DNA from: Sterolibacteriaceae bacterium
GTDB taxonomy: Bacteria; Pseudomonadota; Gammaproteobacteria; Burkholderiales; Rhodocyclaceae
Length of the DNA: 33,752 nucleotides
Direction: 5' to 3'
Assembly: GCA_025360425.1 (NCBI GenBank)
Contig: JANYCD010000002.1
Span: 1-33,752, forward strand
The number at the start of each line of letters is the position of its first letter. Positions within the stretch are counted from its first letter, which is position 1. Below the pieces are notes generated by a model. That model saw nothing but the letters and a program-made list of their open reading frames with translations. It did not search any database and had not been told where the DNA came from. Shown one piece after another: positions 16,072-27,770 of the stretch. A program made the translations under genes and the position numbers.

Positions 16072-16101
16072 AGAATACCTGAGACCGGGCTACGGCGTCA
16101 A
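16072..16101 (-). promoter_or_regulatory. Probable sigma70 promoter of the ten-gene leftward operon
   Basis: On the minus strand, TTGACG (16096-16101), an 18-base spacer and TATTCT (16072-16077), followed ten bases later by operator site 4. This is the same layout as at the P450 operon. Confidence 0.5.
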
Positions 16102-16163
16102 CCGGCCACGGTGGTTACGGAGGGGTGGTGACAGGCTCGCGACGGTGGGAACTTCGTCGATTA

Positions 16164-16817
16164 TTAGCCTGCGGTATTTTTTTTGCGCTTTATGCTTGCT
16201 GTCGTGGCATCTAGCGGTGCCTCATAACCGCCTGCACACAATCCATGCAGCAGATAGTCAGCAAGTTTTTCGCCAATTTCCTCTGCCCCGGCGGGTCCGT
16301 GTGGCGAATACCATTCCGGCGTCCAGTTGAGCGCCCCGAGTATGGTTAACACCGCAATCCGGCTATCAATCTTGGCGCCGAAATCACCGCTTTTAATGCC
16401 GTCATCCATTATTTTTTCAAATATCTTCTGGTAACGGCGGCGTTTGTCCTTGGCGCGCGGAAGATTCTGATCGCTGAGAAAGCGCCATTGGTGAAATACC
16501 ACGAGCGCACGCTCGGGGTTCTCTGCCGCCACTGCTACATGCGCCTTGATTGCCTTGCGCATGCGCGCTTCGGCGGACGCTGTCGACGCGGCAAGCGGCT
16601 TTTCAATCGCGAGAAACCTTTCGATTCCAGACTCGACCAGCTCGACGAGAAGCGTTTCCTTGCCATCGATATGCGCATAAAGGCTCCCCGGTAACATCGC
16701 CACAGCGTTGGCAATGTCGCGCATCGTAGTTCCCGGATATCCATGCTTGCTGAAAAGCAGCATCGCGGCTTCGAGAATGGCTTCCCTCGGGTGAAGGACG
16801 TCTTGTGGGGTGCTCAT
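16164..16817 (-). CDS. TetR-family transcriptional regulator
   Basis: Regulator of 217 residues. The N-terminal TetR helix-turn-helix spans about residues 10-57, with GTTMRDIANAVAMLPGSLYAHI as the core (quoted split: GTTMRDIANAVA, MLPGSLYAHI). The C-terminal part, with WTPEWYSPHGP, resembles KstR2-type and other acyl-CoA-sensing regulators of catabolic clusters. It lies directly upstream of the ten-gene operon on the same strand, with a 128-base gap to the MaoC start. The motif AACAA-N4-T-N-GTT found at five places in the island is its best candidate operator and has the same half-site style (A-n-CAA...TTG-n-T) as KstR2. The likely inducer is a CoA ester intermediate. Confidence 0.92.
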   Translation of the reverse strand: MSTPQDVLHPREAILEAAMLLFSKHGYPGTTMRDIANAVAMLPGSLYAHIDGKETLLVELVESGIERFLAIEKPLAASTASAEARMRKAIKAHVAVAAENPERALVVFHQWRFLSDQNLPRAKDKRRRYQKIFEKIMDDGIKSGDFGAKIDSRIAVLTILGALNWTPEWYSPHGPAGAEEIGEKLADYLLHGLCAGGYEAPLDATTASIKRKKNTAG

Positions 16818-16979
16818 GTACGAATGATTGGCATAAGAGGAATGAGCGATCTCATGGTATCGAGACTATCGGGGACAATCCAACGCACAGTTCGTATCAG
16901 TCCTTAATTCCTTGCGCCATAGCGCCATAGCGATACAAACTTGGTCATCGCAGATTATAGCTGACTCCTCAAAGGATAA

Positions 16980-16993
16980 AACAAACGTTTGTA
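16980..16993. promoter_or_regulatory. Putative TetR operator, site 5 (between tetR and the AAA remnant)
   Basis: AACAAACGTTTGTA contains the perfect 12-base palindrome ACAAACGTTTGT (16981-16992). It lies 163 bases upstream of the tetR start and about 30 bases from the truncated AAA gene. It may serve tetR autoregulation or may be left from a lost neighbour. I saw no clear promoter hexamers next to it. Confidence 0.5.
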
Positions 16994-17020
16994 ATCGTTG
17001 GACTGGGCTACGGAGGAAAA

Positions 17021-18417
17021 TTCGCAGATGACCTCAGAAAAATATTTCACGATGCGCAGGAGTATCCCGCGACCATTATCTTCTTTGATGAGATCGATGC
17101 CCTCGCCCCCAGTCGTGATACGGTACTTGGCGATGTGGAAAAGCGCGTTGTTGCACAGCTTCTTGCGCTAATGGATGGTCTCAAATCGCGCGGCAAGGTT
17201 ATCGTCATTGCAGCAACCAACCTGCCCAACAATATCGATCCGGCACTCCGCCGACCCGGCCGTTTCGACCGGGAAATAGGCTTGAATACTCCCGACAAGG
17301 CGGGACGACTTGAGATACTCGAGGTCCATACGCGCGGCATGCCGCTTGCGAAAGAGGTAAATCTGGAACGGGTGGCAGCAATGACGCATGGCTTTCTTGG
17401 CGCAGACATTGCGGGACTTTGCCGAGAAGCTGCGATGCTGTGTGCACACGACGTATTGCCAAGAATCGACTTTGCACACACGGAACTACCCGAAGAAGTA
17501 CTCGCCGCTATCAGAGTTGAAACGAGACACCTTGAACTGGCACAGAACGAAATCGAGCTTTCAACCACCCGACAGGTGATCACCGAGATTCCCGATGTAA
17601 GTTGGGATGAAGTCGGCGGACTGGATGACGTAAAGCGCCTGCTGCGTGAGACCGTGGAATGGCCTTTGAAATACGCTGACCGTTTTGAGTATGCGAAGAC
17701 CAGTCCGCCCAAAGGTGTCTTGCTCACGGGGGCCCGGGTACCGGCAAAACCCTTGTCGCCAAGGCAATGGCTTCCGAAAGCGGAGTTAACTTTATTACCG
17801 TCAAGGGACCCGAGCTTTTATCCAAATGGGTAGGCGAATCGGAAAAGGGCATTCGTGAAATATTCAAGAAAGCGCGTCAGGCTGCGCCATCGATTGTTTT
17901 CTTTGATGAAATCGATGCAATCGTGCCGACCCGAGGTAAAGGAAGCGCTAGTGGCAATGTAAGCGAGCGCATGGTGGGCCAATTTCTTCTTGAAATGGAC
18001 AGCATGGAAAAACTGAACGGTGTAGTTGTTCTCGGCGCAACAAATCGTCTCGATCTGATTGATCAAGCGCTCCTCCGCCCGGGACGTTTTGATTTCGTTC
18101 TGGAACTGCCAAATCCCGATTACGCTGCGCGCCTGGCCATTCTTGAAGTGCACTGCCGCGGGCGAAAATTGGCTGATGACGTTTCTTTTGCTTTCCTCGC
18201 AAAAGCCACGGAAGGGATGAACGGCGCCGAACTGGAAGCACTTTGTCAGCGATCAGCGATGATTGCGATCAGAGAGTCCATTGATCGCTATCCAAACAAG
18301 GAGTTTTCCCCCTTCGACGTGAAGGCTTGTCATTTTGATACTGCCTTATCCGCGCTTCGCGGGGAGGTCAAGTCTGAAGTGCAACGGCGTTTCAAAGACA
18401 ACGTCACAACTTTATAA
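17021..18417 (+). pseudogene. CDC48/VCP-type AAA ATPase, 5'-truncated and frameshifted
   Basis: The remains of a double-AAA ATPase. Homology begins abruptly near DLRKIF (17031), so the N-domain and first Walker A are missing. The first Walker B FFDEIDALAPSR, then ATNLPNNIDPALRRPGRFD, the linker and the second AAA domain follow. At the second Walker A, expected GPPGTGKT, the DNA at 17729-17733 lacks one base: GVLLTG is in one frame and GTGKTLVAKAMA in the next. The frame resumes through FFDEIDAIVPTRG to a stop at 18417. Continuous reading requires one inserted base. The open frame upstream of 17021 back to a TAG at 16958 shows no AAA similarity. No ribosome site or start fits the truncated end. 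It lies between the catabolic island and gyrB. A sequencing error could explain the frameshift but not the truncation. Confidence 0.85.
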
Positions 18418-18465
18418 AACCAAGCCTGTTTTAATCCTCAGCTCGACCGAGCCAACTCTACCGCT

Positions 18466-22073
<3,608 letters not shown>

Positions 22074-22280
22074 ATTTATAATCTCTTAATAGTAATAGGA
22101 GTTAGCTACAATCTGTGGAAAACATCGATTAGTTATTATTAATCAAGTATATGGATACTGTATTAAACACTGGATAACTTGTTTTTTTGCTGTGTGTGAT
22201 TGTTAATATGTTTTGACATAGAAAAAAATATGGTCGTTGTACACACTCGTTCTGGTTCTACACACAATCTTATTAACCGG
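22074..22280. other. Candidate oriC: AT-rich dnaA-dnaN intergenic region with DnaA-box-like sites
   Basis: This 207-base gap is much richer in A and T than its surroundings, with a run of TTAGTTATTATTAATCAAG near 22129. Three 9-mers differ by one base from the DnaA box TTATNCACA or its complement: TGTGGAAAA (22114-22122), TTGTACACA (22237-22245) and TTCTACACA (22256-22264). A weaker ACTGGATAA is at 22169. A perfect box is found on the other side of dnaA at 23758. Either gap, or both together, could be the origin. Confidence 0.5.
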
Positions 22281-23642
22281 TTAACTCTTGATCGTTTGCA
22301 TTAATACATGGACATCGTTGTTGAGTAAATTATCACGTGAACGCAAATCTAAAATAGTACGGCAAGCGTGAAGAACGGTGGTGTGGTCGCGACCACCGAA
22401 GGCTTCGCCAATTTCAGGCAAGCTGTGCGATGTGAGTTCTCGAGCAATCCACATAGCGATTTGGCGCGGACGTGCAATAGCACGAGTGCGTTTGTGGGAG
22501 TACATGTCGGCGACTTTTATTTTGTAATAGTCAGCCACGGTTTTTTGCACAAGATCAAGAGTAATTTGTCGATTGGTAGCTCCCAACACATCCTTAAGTG
22601 CTTCTTTCGCAACGTCGATGGTAATGTCATTACCATGGAAACGCGCAAATGCGAGCACCCGGTTAAGTGCACCTTCAAGTTCTCTTACGTTAGAGCGTAA
22701 ATTTTTGGCGATCAGGAAAGCCACATCATCACCAACTTCAATATTGGAAACTTCTGCTTTCTTTTTAAGTATTGCAACGCGCATTTCGAGTTCTGGCGGC
22801 TCGATCTGCACAGTGAGGCCACAGTCAAAACGCGAAATCAGTCGATCTTCCAGTCCCTGGATATCTTTAGGATAAGTATCACATGTAATGACTATCTGCT
22901 TTTTGGCTTCTACAAAAGCGTTAAAGGCGTAAAAGAATTCCTCTTGAGTGCGATCCTTACCGTTGAAAAACTGAATATCGTCTATCAATAACAGATCAAG
23001 ACTGCGATAGGACTGTTTGAAGCTGTCGAAAGATCTTTGATGATAGGCACGAACGACATCAGATACATAGTCTTCGGCATGGAGGTAACGTACCACCGCC
23101 TGAGGGTTATTGGCGCATACCGTATTTCCGATAGCATGAAGCAAATGTGTCTTGCCGAGGCCCACACCACCATACACGAACAGTGGGTTGTACGAGACGC
23201 CCGGATTGGTAGCAACTTGCTGGGCTGCAGCCCGGGCCAAATCATTGGCACGACCAGTGACAAGGGTATCGAATGTAAAGGCTGGGTTTAGCCGGGATCG
23301 TTCATAAGCCGCGTTGTCAATAGCGGTGGAATTGGAGCCACCTAACTTGATTGTGTTGCCTGGGGTTGTTTCGGCCTGCTTGCTTTCTGCCGGTTCTGTT
23401 TCCAGCACCCCAAGTGTGACATTAACTGGTTCGCCGTAATACTGACGGCTCAGTGCTTCAATTTGGTTAAGGTAACGCTCACGCACCCGCTGCAAAACAA
23501 AACGGTTGGGGGCCATGAGACGTAAACGGCGTGGTGACTCTCCCTCATCCTCAATCTTCAACGCCTTGATCCACGTATTAAATTGCTGGGTGGAAAGTTC
23601 GCGCTCCAGATGACTAAGACAGGTAGACCAAAAATCGCTCAT
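22281..23642 (-). CDS. dnaA: Chromosomal replication initiator DnaA
   Basis: Initiator protein of 453 residues with all four domains. Domain I starts [20 protein letters not shown], and a variable linker spans roughly 80-115. The AAA+ domain has Walker A GGVGLGKT (158-165) and LLLIDDIQF as Walker B. The C-terminal DNA-binding domain has [16 protein letters not shown] and the box-recognition motif [12 protein letters not shown]. It binds DnaA boxes and melts oriC. It leads the leftward dnaA, dnaN, gyrB group; rpmH diverges from it 217 bases away. Confidence 0.98.
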   Translation of the reverse strand: MSDFWSTCLSHLERELSTQQFNTWIKALKIEDEGESPRRLRLMAPNRFVLQRVRERYLNQIEALSRQYYGEPVNVTLGVLETEPAESKQAETTPGNTIKLGGSNSTAIDNAAYERSRLNPAFTFDTLVTGRANDLARAAAQQVATNPGVSYNPLFVYGGVGLGKTHLLHAIGNTVCANNPQAVVRYLHAEDYVSDVVRAYHQRSFDSFKQSYRSLDLLLIDDIQFFNGKDRTQEEFFYAFNAFVEAKKQIVITCDTYPKDIQGLEDRLISRFDCGLTVQIEPPELEMRVAILKKKAEVSNIEVGDDVAFLIAKNLRSNVRELEGALNRVLAFARFHGNDITIDVAKEALKDVLGATNRQITLDLVQKTVADYYKIKVADMYSHKRTRAIARPRQIAMWIARELTSHSLPEIGEAFGGRDHTTVLHACRTILDLRSRDNLLNNDVHVLMQTIKS

Positions 23643-23661
23643 CGTGAAAGTGGGTCCCTAA

Positions 23662-23690
23662 GTTCCTTGGTAATGCTGACTACCAGGAAC
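23662..23690. promoter_or_regulatory. Hairpin in the dnaA leader
   Basis: GTTCC-T-TGGTA (23662-23672) pairs with TACCAGGAAC (23681-23690), giving ten pairs with one bulged T and an eight-base loop. It lies 20 bases upstream of the dnaA start, where it could affect translation or bind a protein. Function is unknown. Confidence 0.4.
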
Positions 23691-23757
23691 ATTGATTATG
23701 TTTTGCTGTGGAATTTATGGCCACCAGAGGTTTGAATTCTAGCGGTTTCGCCGCCAG

Positions 23758-23766
23758 TTATCCACA
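23758..23766 (+). promoter_or_regulatory. Perfect DnaA box upstream of dnaA
   Basis: TTATCCACA matches the consensus at all nine positions. It lies 116 bases upstream of dnaA, in the dnaA-rpmH divergent region, where it may serve dnaA autoregulation or belong to the origin. Confidence 0.7.
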
Positions 23767-23798
23767 GGCATGCAGATTCACTGATGACCACTCCAACC

Positions 23799-23827
23799 TT
23801 GACAAGGTTGGTCAAAAAATATCTAAT
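23799..23827 (+). promoter_or_regulatory. Strong sigma70 promoter of rpmH
   Basis: TTGACA (23799-23804), a 17-base spacer and TCTAAT (23822-23827): a 6/6 and 5/6 match at ideal spacing, 32 bases before the rpmH start. The -35 box lies inside a perfect 19-base dyad (23793-23811, arms CCAACCTTG and CAAGGTTGG). Confidence 0.75.
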
Positions 23828-23859
23828 TGCGTGTTTAACTTTCGTCGGGTAATGCCTCC

Positions 23860-23994
23860 ATGAAACGTACTTATCAGCCCTCCGTAGTCCGCCGCAAGCG
23901 TACGCACGGCTTCCTGGTGCGAATGCGCACCCGCGGGGGCCGCGCCGTTATCCGTGCCCGCCGTGCCAAGGGCCGCCATCGCCTGAGCGTCTGA
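23860..23994 (+). CDS. rpmH: 50S ribosomal protein L34
   Basis: A 44-residue, very basic protein: [19 protein letters not shown], then [15 protein letters not shown], ending RHRLSV. This is the full L34 sequence pattern of the large ribosomal subunit. It is followed 13 bases later by rnpA, the near-universal order. It is driven by the strong promoter at 23799. Confidence 0.98.
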   Translation: MKRTYQPSVVRRKRTHGFLVRMRTRGGRAVIRARRAKGRHRLSV

Positions 23995-24007
23995 ACGCAA
24001 CTGTAGG

Positions 24008-24373
24008 GTGGTGGAAGACGCCTGCTTCCGTCCCGCATACAGGCTGAGTCGAGTGGTCGGGTTTGCGGCGGTATTTGCCAACCGAAGAGTGTTGCGGGGC
24101 GCTCTGTTCGATCTTCATTATCGGCCCAACGAAGTCTGTACTGCGCGGTTCGGCGTTGTAATTCCCAAGCGAAATGCTCGTAGAGCGGTGTTGCGCAACC
24201 GGTTCAAGCGACTGGCACGCGAGGTATTTCGTCAGCAGCGAAAAGATTTGCCGAAAATGGATCTGGTATTGCGACTGGCAAGGTCTGCGGACTTAAAAGC
24301 GGTGGAAAATACGGTTGTGCGAGATGATATCCAGCGCCTGCTGTCTCGTCTGCTGGCGGGGGCATCGCATTGA
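24008..24373 (+). CDS. rnpA: Ribonuclease P protein component
   Basis: Protein subunit of RNase P, which matures tRNA 5' ends, 121 residues. FDLHYRPNE is at 34-42, and the RNA-binding signature RNR with [11 protein letters not shown] is at 62-72. The start is a GTG (24008) or the adjacent GTG at 24011; the upstream TAGGG is the only ribosome-site candidate, so the exact start is uncertain by one codon. It overlaps yidD by four bases. Confidence 0.96.
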   Translation: MVEDACFRPAYRLSRVVGFAAVFANRRVLRGALFDLHYRPNEVCTARFGVVIPKRNARRAVLRNRFKRLAREVFRQQRKDLPKMDLVLRLARSADLKAVENTVVRDDIQRLLSRLLAGASH

Positions 24374-24591
24374 AGAATCTTCTTATCGGTTTTTTTGTCA
24401 TGCTGATTCGCTTTTATCAACTGGCGTTCAGTCCTCTGTTGGGTCGTAGTTGCCGATTCCATCCCCGCTGCTCGGATTTTGCCCTTGAGTCATTACGTCG
24501 TTATGGGTTGATTAAGGGCACGTGGCTGGCCGTCAAACGTGTCAGTTGTTGCCATCCATGGCATCGGGGTGGTTTCGATCCGGTACCATGA
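24370..24591 (+). CDS. yidD: Membrane protein insertion efficiency factor YidD
   Basis: A 73-residue protein with an N-terminal amphipathic helix ([19 protein letters not shown]), the Cys-rich block [14 protein letters not shown] and the conserved end [14 protein letters not shown]. It aids YidC-dependent membrane insertion. The TTG start overlaps the rnpA stop (TTGA, 24370-24373), so it is probably translationally coupled. yidC begins 30 bases after it. Confidence 0.95.
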   Translation: MKNLLIGFFVMLIRFYQLAFSPLLGRSCRFHPRCSDFALESLRRYGLIKGTWLAVKRVSCCHPWHRGGFDPVP

Positions 24592-24621
24592 TTTTTTTCC
24601 TATTTTATTGACCGCCAACCG

Positions 24622-26277
24622 ATGGACAACCAACGTCTGATTCTTCTAATGGTGTTTTGTTTTTCCGCATTCATGCTGTGGGAAGCGTGGCAAAAGCATG
24701 AGCACCCCGATCTTTTTACAAGGGCTACAGCTACTTCCGTCTCGACAGCGTCCAGTGCTACGGTGCCAACGTTGTCCTCGATACAGGCGGCCACCGACGG
24801 TGTACCGATTACCACTGCTACAGTAGGCAATGTGCCCAAGGCGGTGGTCAAGACGGACTTGTTTATTGCTGATATTTCAGCCCAAGGCGGGGATCTGATT
24901 CGGCTTGAGCTAACAAAACATCACGCGACCAACCAGCATGACAAAAACTTTGTTCTTTTCGATAACGGCGAGAAGCATATCTACCAAGGCCAAAGCGGCC
25001 TGATTGGCGAAGGCCTGCCAAACCATAAGAGTCTTTGGCAACTGGTCCCGGGTAATTACGAGCTGAAAGATGGACAAGATAGTTTTACACTTCAGCTGCA
25101 AGCCAAGGGAGCAGGAGGTATTAGAGTAATCAAGACCTACACTTTTCACCGCGGCAGTTACCTGATCGATGTCGACCACGAGATCATCAACCAGGGGTTA
25201 ACTCCTGTTACACCAAGCGTCTATTTTCAGATCACCCGTGATGGCAAACCCCCAGAGAGTGCAAGCAGCGGCATGATGGGAATGGGAGCGACGACATTTA
25301 CTGGTCCGGCGATATACACCGAGCAGGACAAATATCAAAAGATCAATTTCAGTGACATTGAAAAGGGTAAAGATAAACACGCGACGAAATCCGACAATGG
25401 ATGGGTGGCGCTGGTGCAGCACTATTTTGTTTCTGCATGGTTGCCACGGGACAAGTTGGAGCGGGAGTTCTTTACACGCAAAGTGAGCGACAATCTTTAC
25501 TCTGCTGGTGTGATCCTCCCTGTTCCGACAATCGCTGCTGGCGGAAGTACACAGTTGTCGGTGCCACTTTATGCCGGCCCGCAGGAACAGGACAAGCTGA
25601 AAAATATTGCACCCGGCTTCAGTCTTGTAGTTGACTACGGTTGGTTGACTGTAATTGCAGCACCAATCTTTTGGGTGTTGGAGGCAATACACAGGGCAGT
25701 GAACAATTGGGGTTGGTCGATCATTCTTTTGACTGTAATGATCAAGATGATATTCTTTCCGCTCTCTGCCGCCAGTTATAAATCTATGGCAAAAATGCGT
25801 CTGGTCACGCCAAAGATGGCCAAGCTCAAGGAAACCTACGGCGACGACAAGATGCGATTGAACCAGGAGATGATGGAACTGTACAAGAAAGAAAAAATCA
25901 ACCCACTTGGGGGTTGTCTACCTATCCTGGTACAGATACCGGTGTTTATCTCGTTGTATTGGGTGTTGCTGGGTGCTGTGGAAATGCGTAACGCCCCTTG
26001 GCTGGGCTGGATCACTGACCTTTCGGTGAAGGATCCGTACTACGTGCTGCCCCTGATCATGGGCGCGACAATGTTGATTCAGACCAAGCTCAATCCAACA
26101 CCGCCCGATCCCATGCAGGCAAAAATCATGATGATTATGCCAATCGTGTTTACCGGCATGTTCCTGTTTTTTCCCTCGGGTCTCGTGCTTTACTGGGTGG
26201 TCAACAACATGTTGTCGATCGCGCAACAGTGGCAAATCACCCGCATGATAGAAGGCGGTGGAAAAAAGGCCGCCTAG
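24622..26277 (+). CDS. yidC: Membrane protein insertase YidC
   Basis: Inner-membrane insertase of 551 residues (548 in E. coli). It has one N-terminal membrane segment (about residues 6-20), a large periplasmic P1 domain to about 330, and the conserved membrane core with [32 protein letters not shown] and [14 protein letters not shown]. The groove arginine of E. coli (Arg366, in FIVRGIM) is aligned here with a Lys in VMIKMIFF, which keeps a positive charge. The last 20 bases overlap the mnmE start. Confidence 0.97.
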   Translation: MDNQRLILLMVFCFSAFMLWEAWQKHEHPDLFTRATATSVSTASSATVPTLSSIQAATDGVPITTATVGNVPKAVVKTDLFIADISAQGGDLIRLELTKHHATNQHDKNFVLFDNGEKHIYQGQSGLIGEGLPNHKSLWQLVPGNYELKDGQDSFTLQLQAKGAGGIRVIKTYTFHRGSYLIDVDHEIINQGLTPVTPSVYFQITRDGKPPESASSGMMGMGATTFTGPAIYTEQDKYQKINFSDIEKGKDKHATKSDNGWVALVQHYFVSAWLPRDKLEREFFTRKVSDNLYSAGVILPVPTIAAGGSTQLSVPLYAGPQEQDKLKNIAPGFSLVVDYGWLTVIAAPIFWVLEAIHRAVNNWGWSIILLTVMIKMIFFPLSAASYKSMAKMRLVTPKMAKLKETYGDDKMRLNQEMMELYKKEKINPLGGCLPILVQIPVFISLYWVLLGAVEMRNAPWLGWITDLSVKDPYYVLPLIMGATMLIQTKLNPTPPDPMQAKIMMIMPIVFTGMFLFFPSGLVLYWVVNNMLSIAQQWQITRMIEGGGKKAA

Positions 26278-27607
26278 TGATGTTATTGCCGCTGTCGCCA
26301 CGGCGCCCGGCCGCGGCGGCATTGGCGTGGTCCGGATATCAGGGCCTCAACTGAAGGCCTTTGCAGAACAACTCAGCGGAAAGCAGCCTCAGCCACGCCT
26401 GGCAACATTGGCGGATTTTTGCGGCAGTGCAGGTCAGGTTATCGATCAAGGCCTGCTCCTCTATTTCCCCGCGCCTCATTCCTTCACCGGTGAAGACGTG
26501 CTGGAGTTGCAAGGGCACGGTGGACCGGTGGTGATGCAGATGCTGCTGACGCGCTGTCTTGAATTGGGCGCGAGACTGGCCGAACCGGGCGAATTTTCGC
26601 GGCGCGCATTCCTCAACGAAAAACTGGACCTCGCCCAAGCTGAGGCGGTGGCGGACCTGATTGATGCTTCGACTACCGCAGCAGCGCGTTCGGCACTGCG
26701 TTCCTTGACCGGCGAATTTTCCCGAACCGTGCACGGTCTTGTTGAGCGTCTGATTGAACTGCGAATATTGGTCGAGGCGACGCTCGATTTCCCCGATGAA
26801 GAGATTGATGTTTTGCGCGATACCGACGCGGCGCTGAGGCTTGTCCGCTTGAGCCATGATCTTGCTGAACTGCGTACCCGGGCGAAACAAGGCAGGGTTC
26901 TGCGTACTGGTTTATCTGTAGTGTTGGCCGGCCTGCCCAATGCAGGCAAGTCTTCGTTGCTGAATTGCCTCGCTGGCGAAGAGCGCGCCATCGTCACTGA
27001 CATCGCCGGGACGACTCGCGATGCGGTTCGCGAAACCATACAGATTGAAGGCATTCCTCTGCATATCATCGACACCGCAGGCCTGCGTGAAACAGACGAT
27101 GCGGTAGAGCGAATCGGTATTGAGCGTACCTGGCGTGAAATCGAACAGGCCGATGTGGTCGTGCAGATCGTTGATGCGCGCAGCGGTGTTACTCCCGCTG
27201 ACAAAAACATCGCGTTGCGTTTGCCGTTGGGCGAGCGCCGCATCGTAGTCCACAATAAATGTGATCTTGCCCACCGCCAGCAACAACGCTGGGAGGAGGA
27301 CGGCAGCGCACATCTGCTGCTCTCGGCCAAAACCGGCGAAGGAATGGTGTTGCTCCATGATGAACTGCTTCGGATTGCCGGCTGGCAAGGGCATGGCGAA
27401 GACGTTATCCTCGCTCGAGAGCGGCATCTGAGTGCACTCGAAGACGCGCAGCAACGGCTAGCGTTCGCCGCAGCGCAGCTTCAGCAGATTGAGTTGAGCG
27501 CCGAAGAGCTGCGCCTCGCACAGGAGGCTCTGTCGCGCATCACTGGTGAATTCAGCGCTGACGATTTGTTGGGGGAAATTTTTTCCCGTTTTTGTATTGG
27601 CAAGTAA
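26258..27607 (+). CDS. mnmE: tRNA uridine-34 modification GTPase MnmE
   Basis: GTPase of 449 residues that works with MnmG on the wobble uridine of certain tRNAs. The N-terminal domain begins [15 protein letters not shown]1 is GLPNAGKSS (225-233), G2 lies in [13 protein letters not shown] is at 272-275, NKCD follows, and the C-terminus is the invariant CIGK (Cys446). The GTG start at 26258 lies inside the end of yidC; no other in-frame start precedes the conserved N-terminus. mnmG follows after the parS-bearing gap. Confidence 0.97.
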   Translation: MEKRPPSDVIAAVATAPGRGGIGVVRISGPQLKAFAEQLSGKQPQPRLATLADFCGSAGQVIDQGLLLYFPAPHSFTGEDVLELQGHGGPVVMQMLLTRCLELGARLAEPGEFSRRAFLNEKLDLAQAEAVADLIDASTTAAARSALRSLTGEFSRTVHGLVERLIELRILVEATLDFPDEEIDVLRDTDAALRLVRLSHDLAELRTRAKQGRVLRTGLSVVLAGLPNAGKSSLLNCLAGEERAIVTDIAGTTRDAVRETIQIEGIPLHIIDTAGLRETDDAVERIGIERTWREIEQADVVVQIVDARSGVTPADKNIALRLPLGERRIVVHNKCDLAHRQQQRWEEDGSAHLLLSAKTGEGMVLLHDELLRIAGWQGHGEDVILARERHLSALEDAQQRLAFAAAQLQQIELSAEELRLAQEALSRITGEFSADDLLGEIFSRFCIGK

Positions 27608-27651
27608 TCAGTATTCCATGGCTGTTTCACCATTGGGCTGAGCGAGGTTTA

Positions 27652-27667
27652 TGTTTCACGTGAAACA
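27652..27667. promoter_or_regulatory. parS centromere site 1
   Basis: TGTTTCACGTGAAACA is the perfect 16-base palindromic consensus bound by chromosomal ParB. It lies in the 163-base gap between mnmE and mnmG, near the origin, with parAB about 2.6 kb downstream. Confidence 0.95.
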
Positions 27668-27687
27668 GGGTGAAGCATTAGCTTGAA

Positions 27688-27703
27688 TGTTTCACGTGAA
27701 ACA
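27688..27703. promoter_or_regulatory. parS centromere site 2
   Basis: A second identical TGTTTCACGTGAAACA, 36 bases from the first (start to start), in the same gap. Paired sites would nucleate ParB spreading strongly. Confidence 0.95.
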
Positions 27704-27770
27704 TAAAGACGACGATTCAGTTTCCAGTTTCAAAGGCGTATGATCACCGCTCTTTTTTGGTTGTCTCCAG

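Noticed and set aside
16914-16929. Tandem GCGCCATA repeat upstream of tetR
   Set aside because: Only two copies of eight bases, with no symmetry and no link to a promoter; likely chance.
17028-17130. ATG at 17028 with GGAGG upstream as start of an intact gene
   Set aside because: It is out of frame with the AAA sequence and soon stops without any recognisable protein.
18441-18452. Small inverted repeat GCTCG/CGAGC between the AAA remnant and gyrB
   Set aside because: The five-base stem with two-base loop has no T-run, so it is not a supportable terminator.
27608-27770. Small gene or RNA in the mnmE-mnmG gap
   Set aside because: Apart from the two parS sites I see no start, ribosome site or stable RNA fold.
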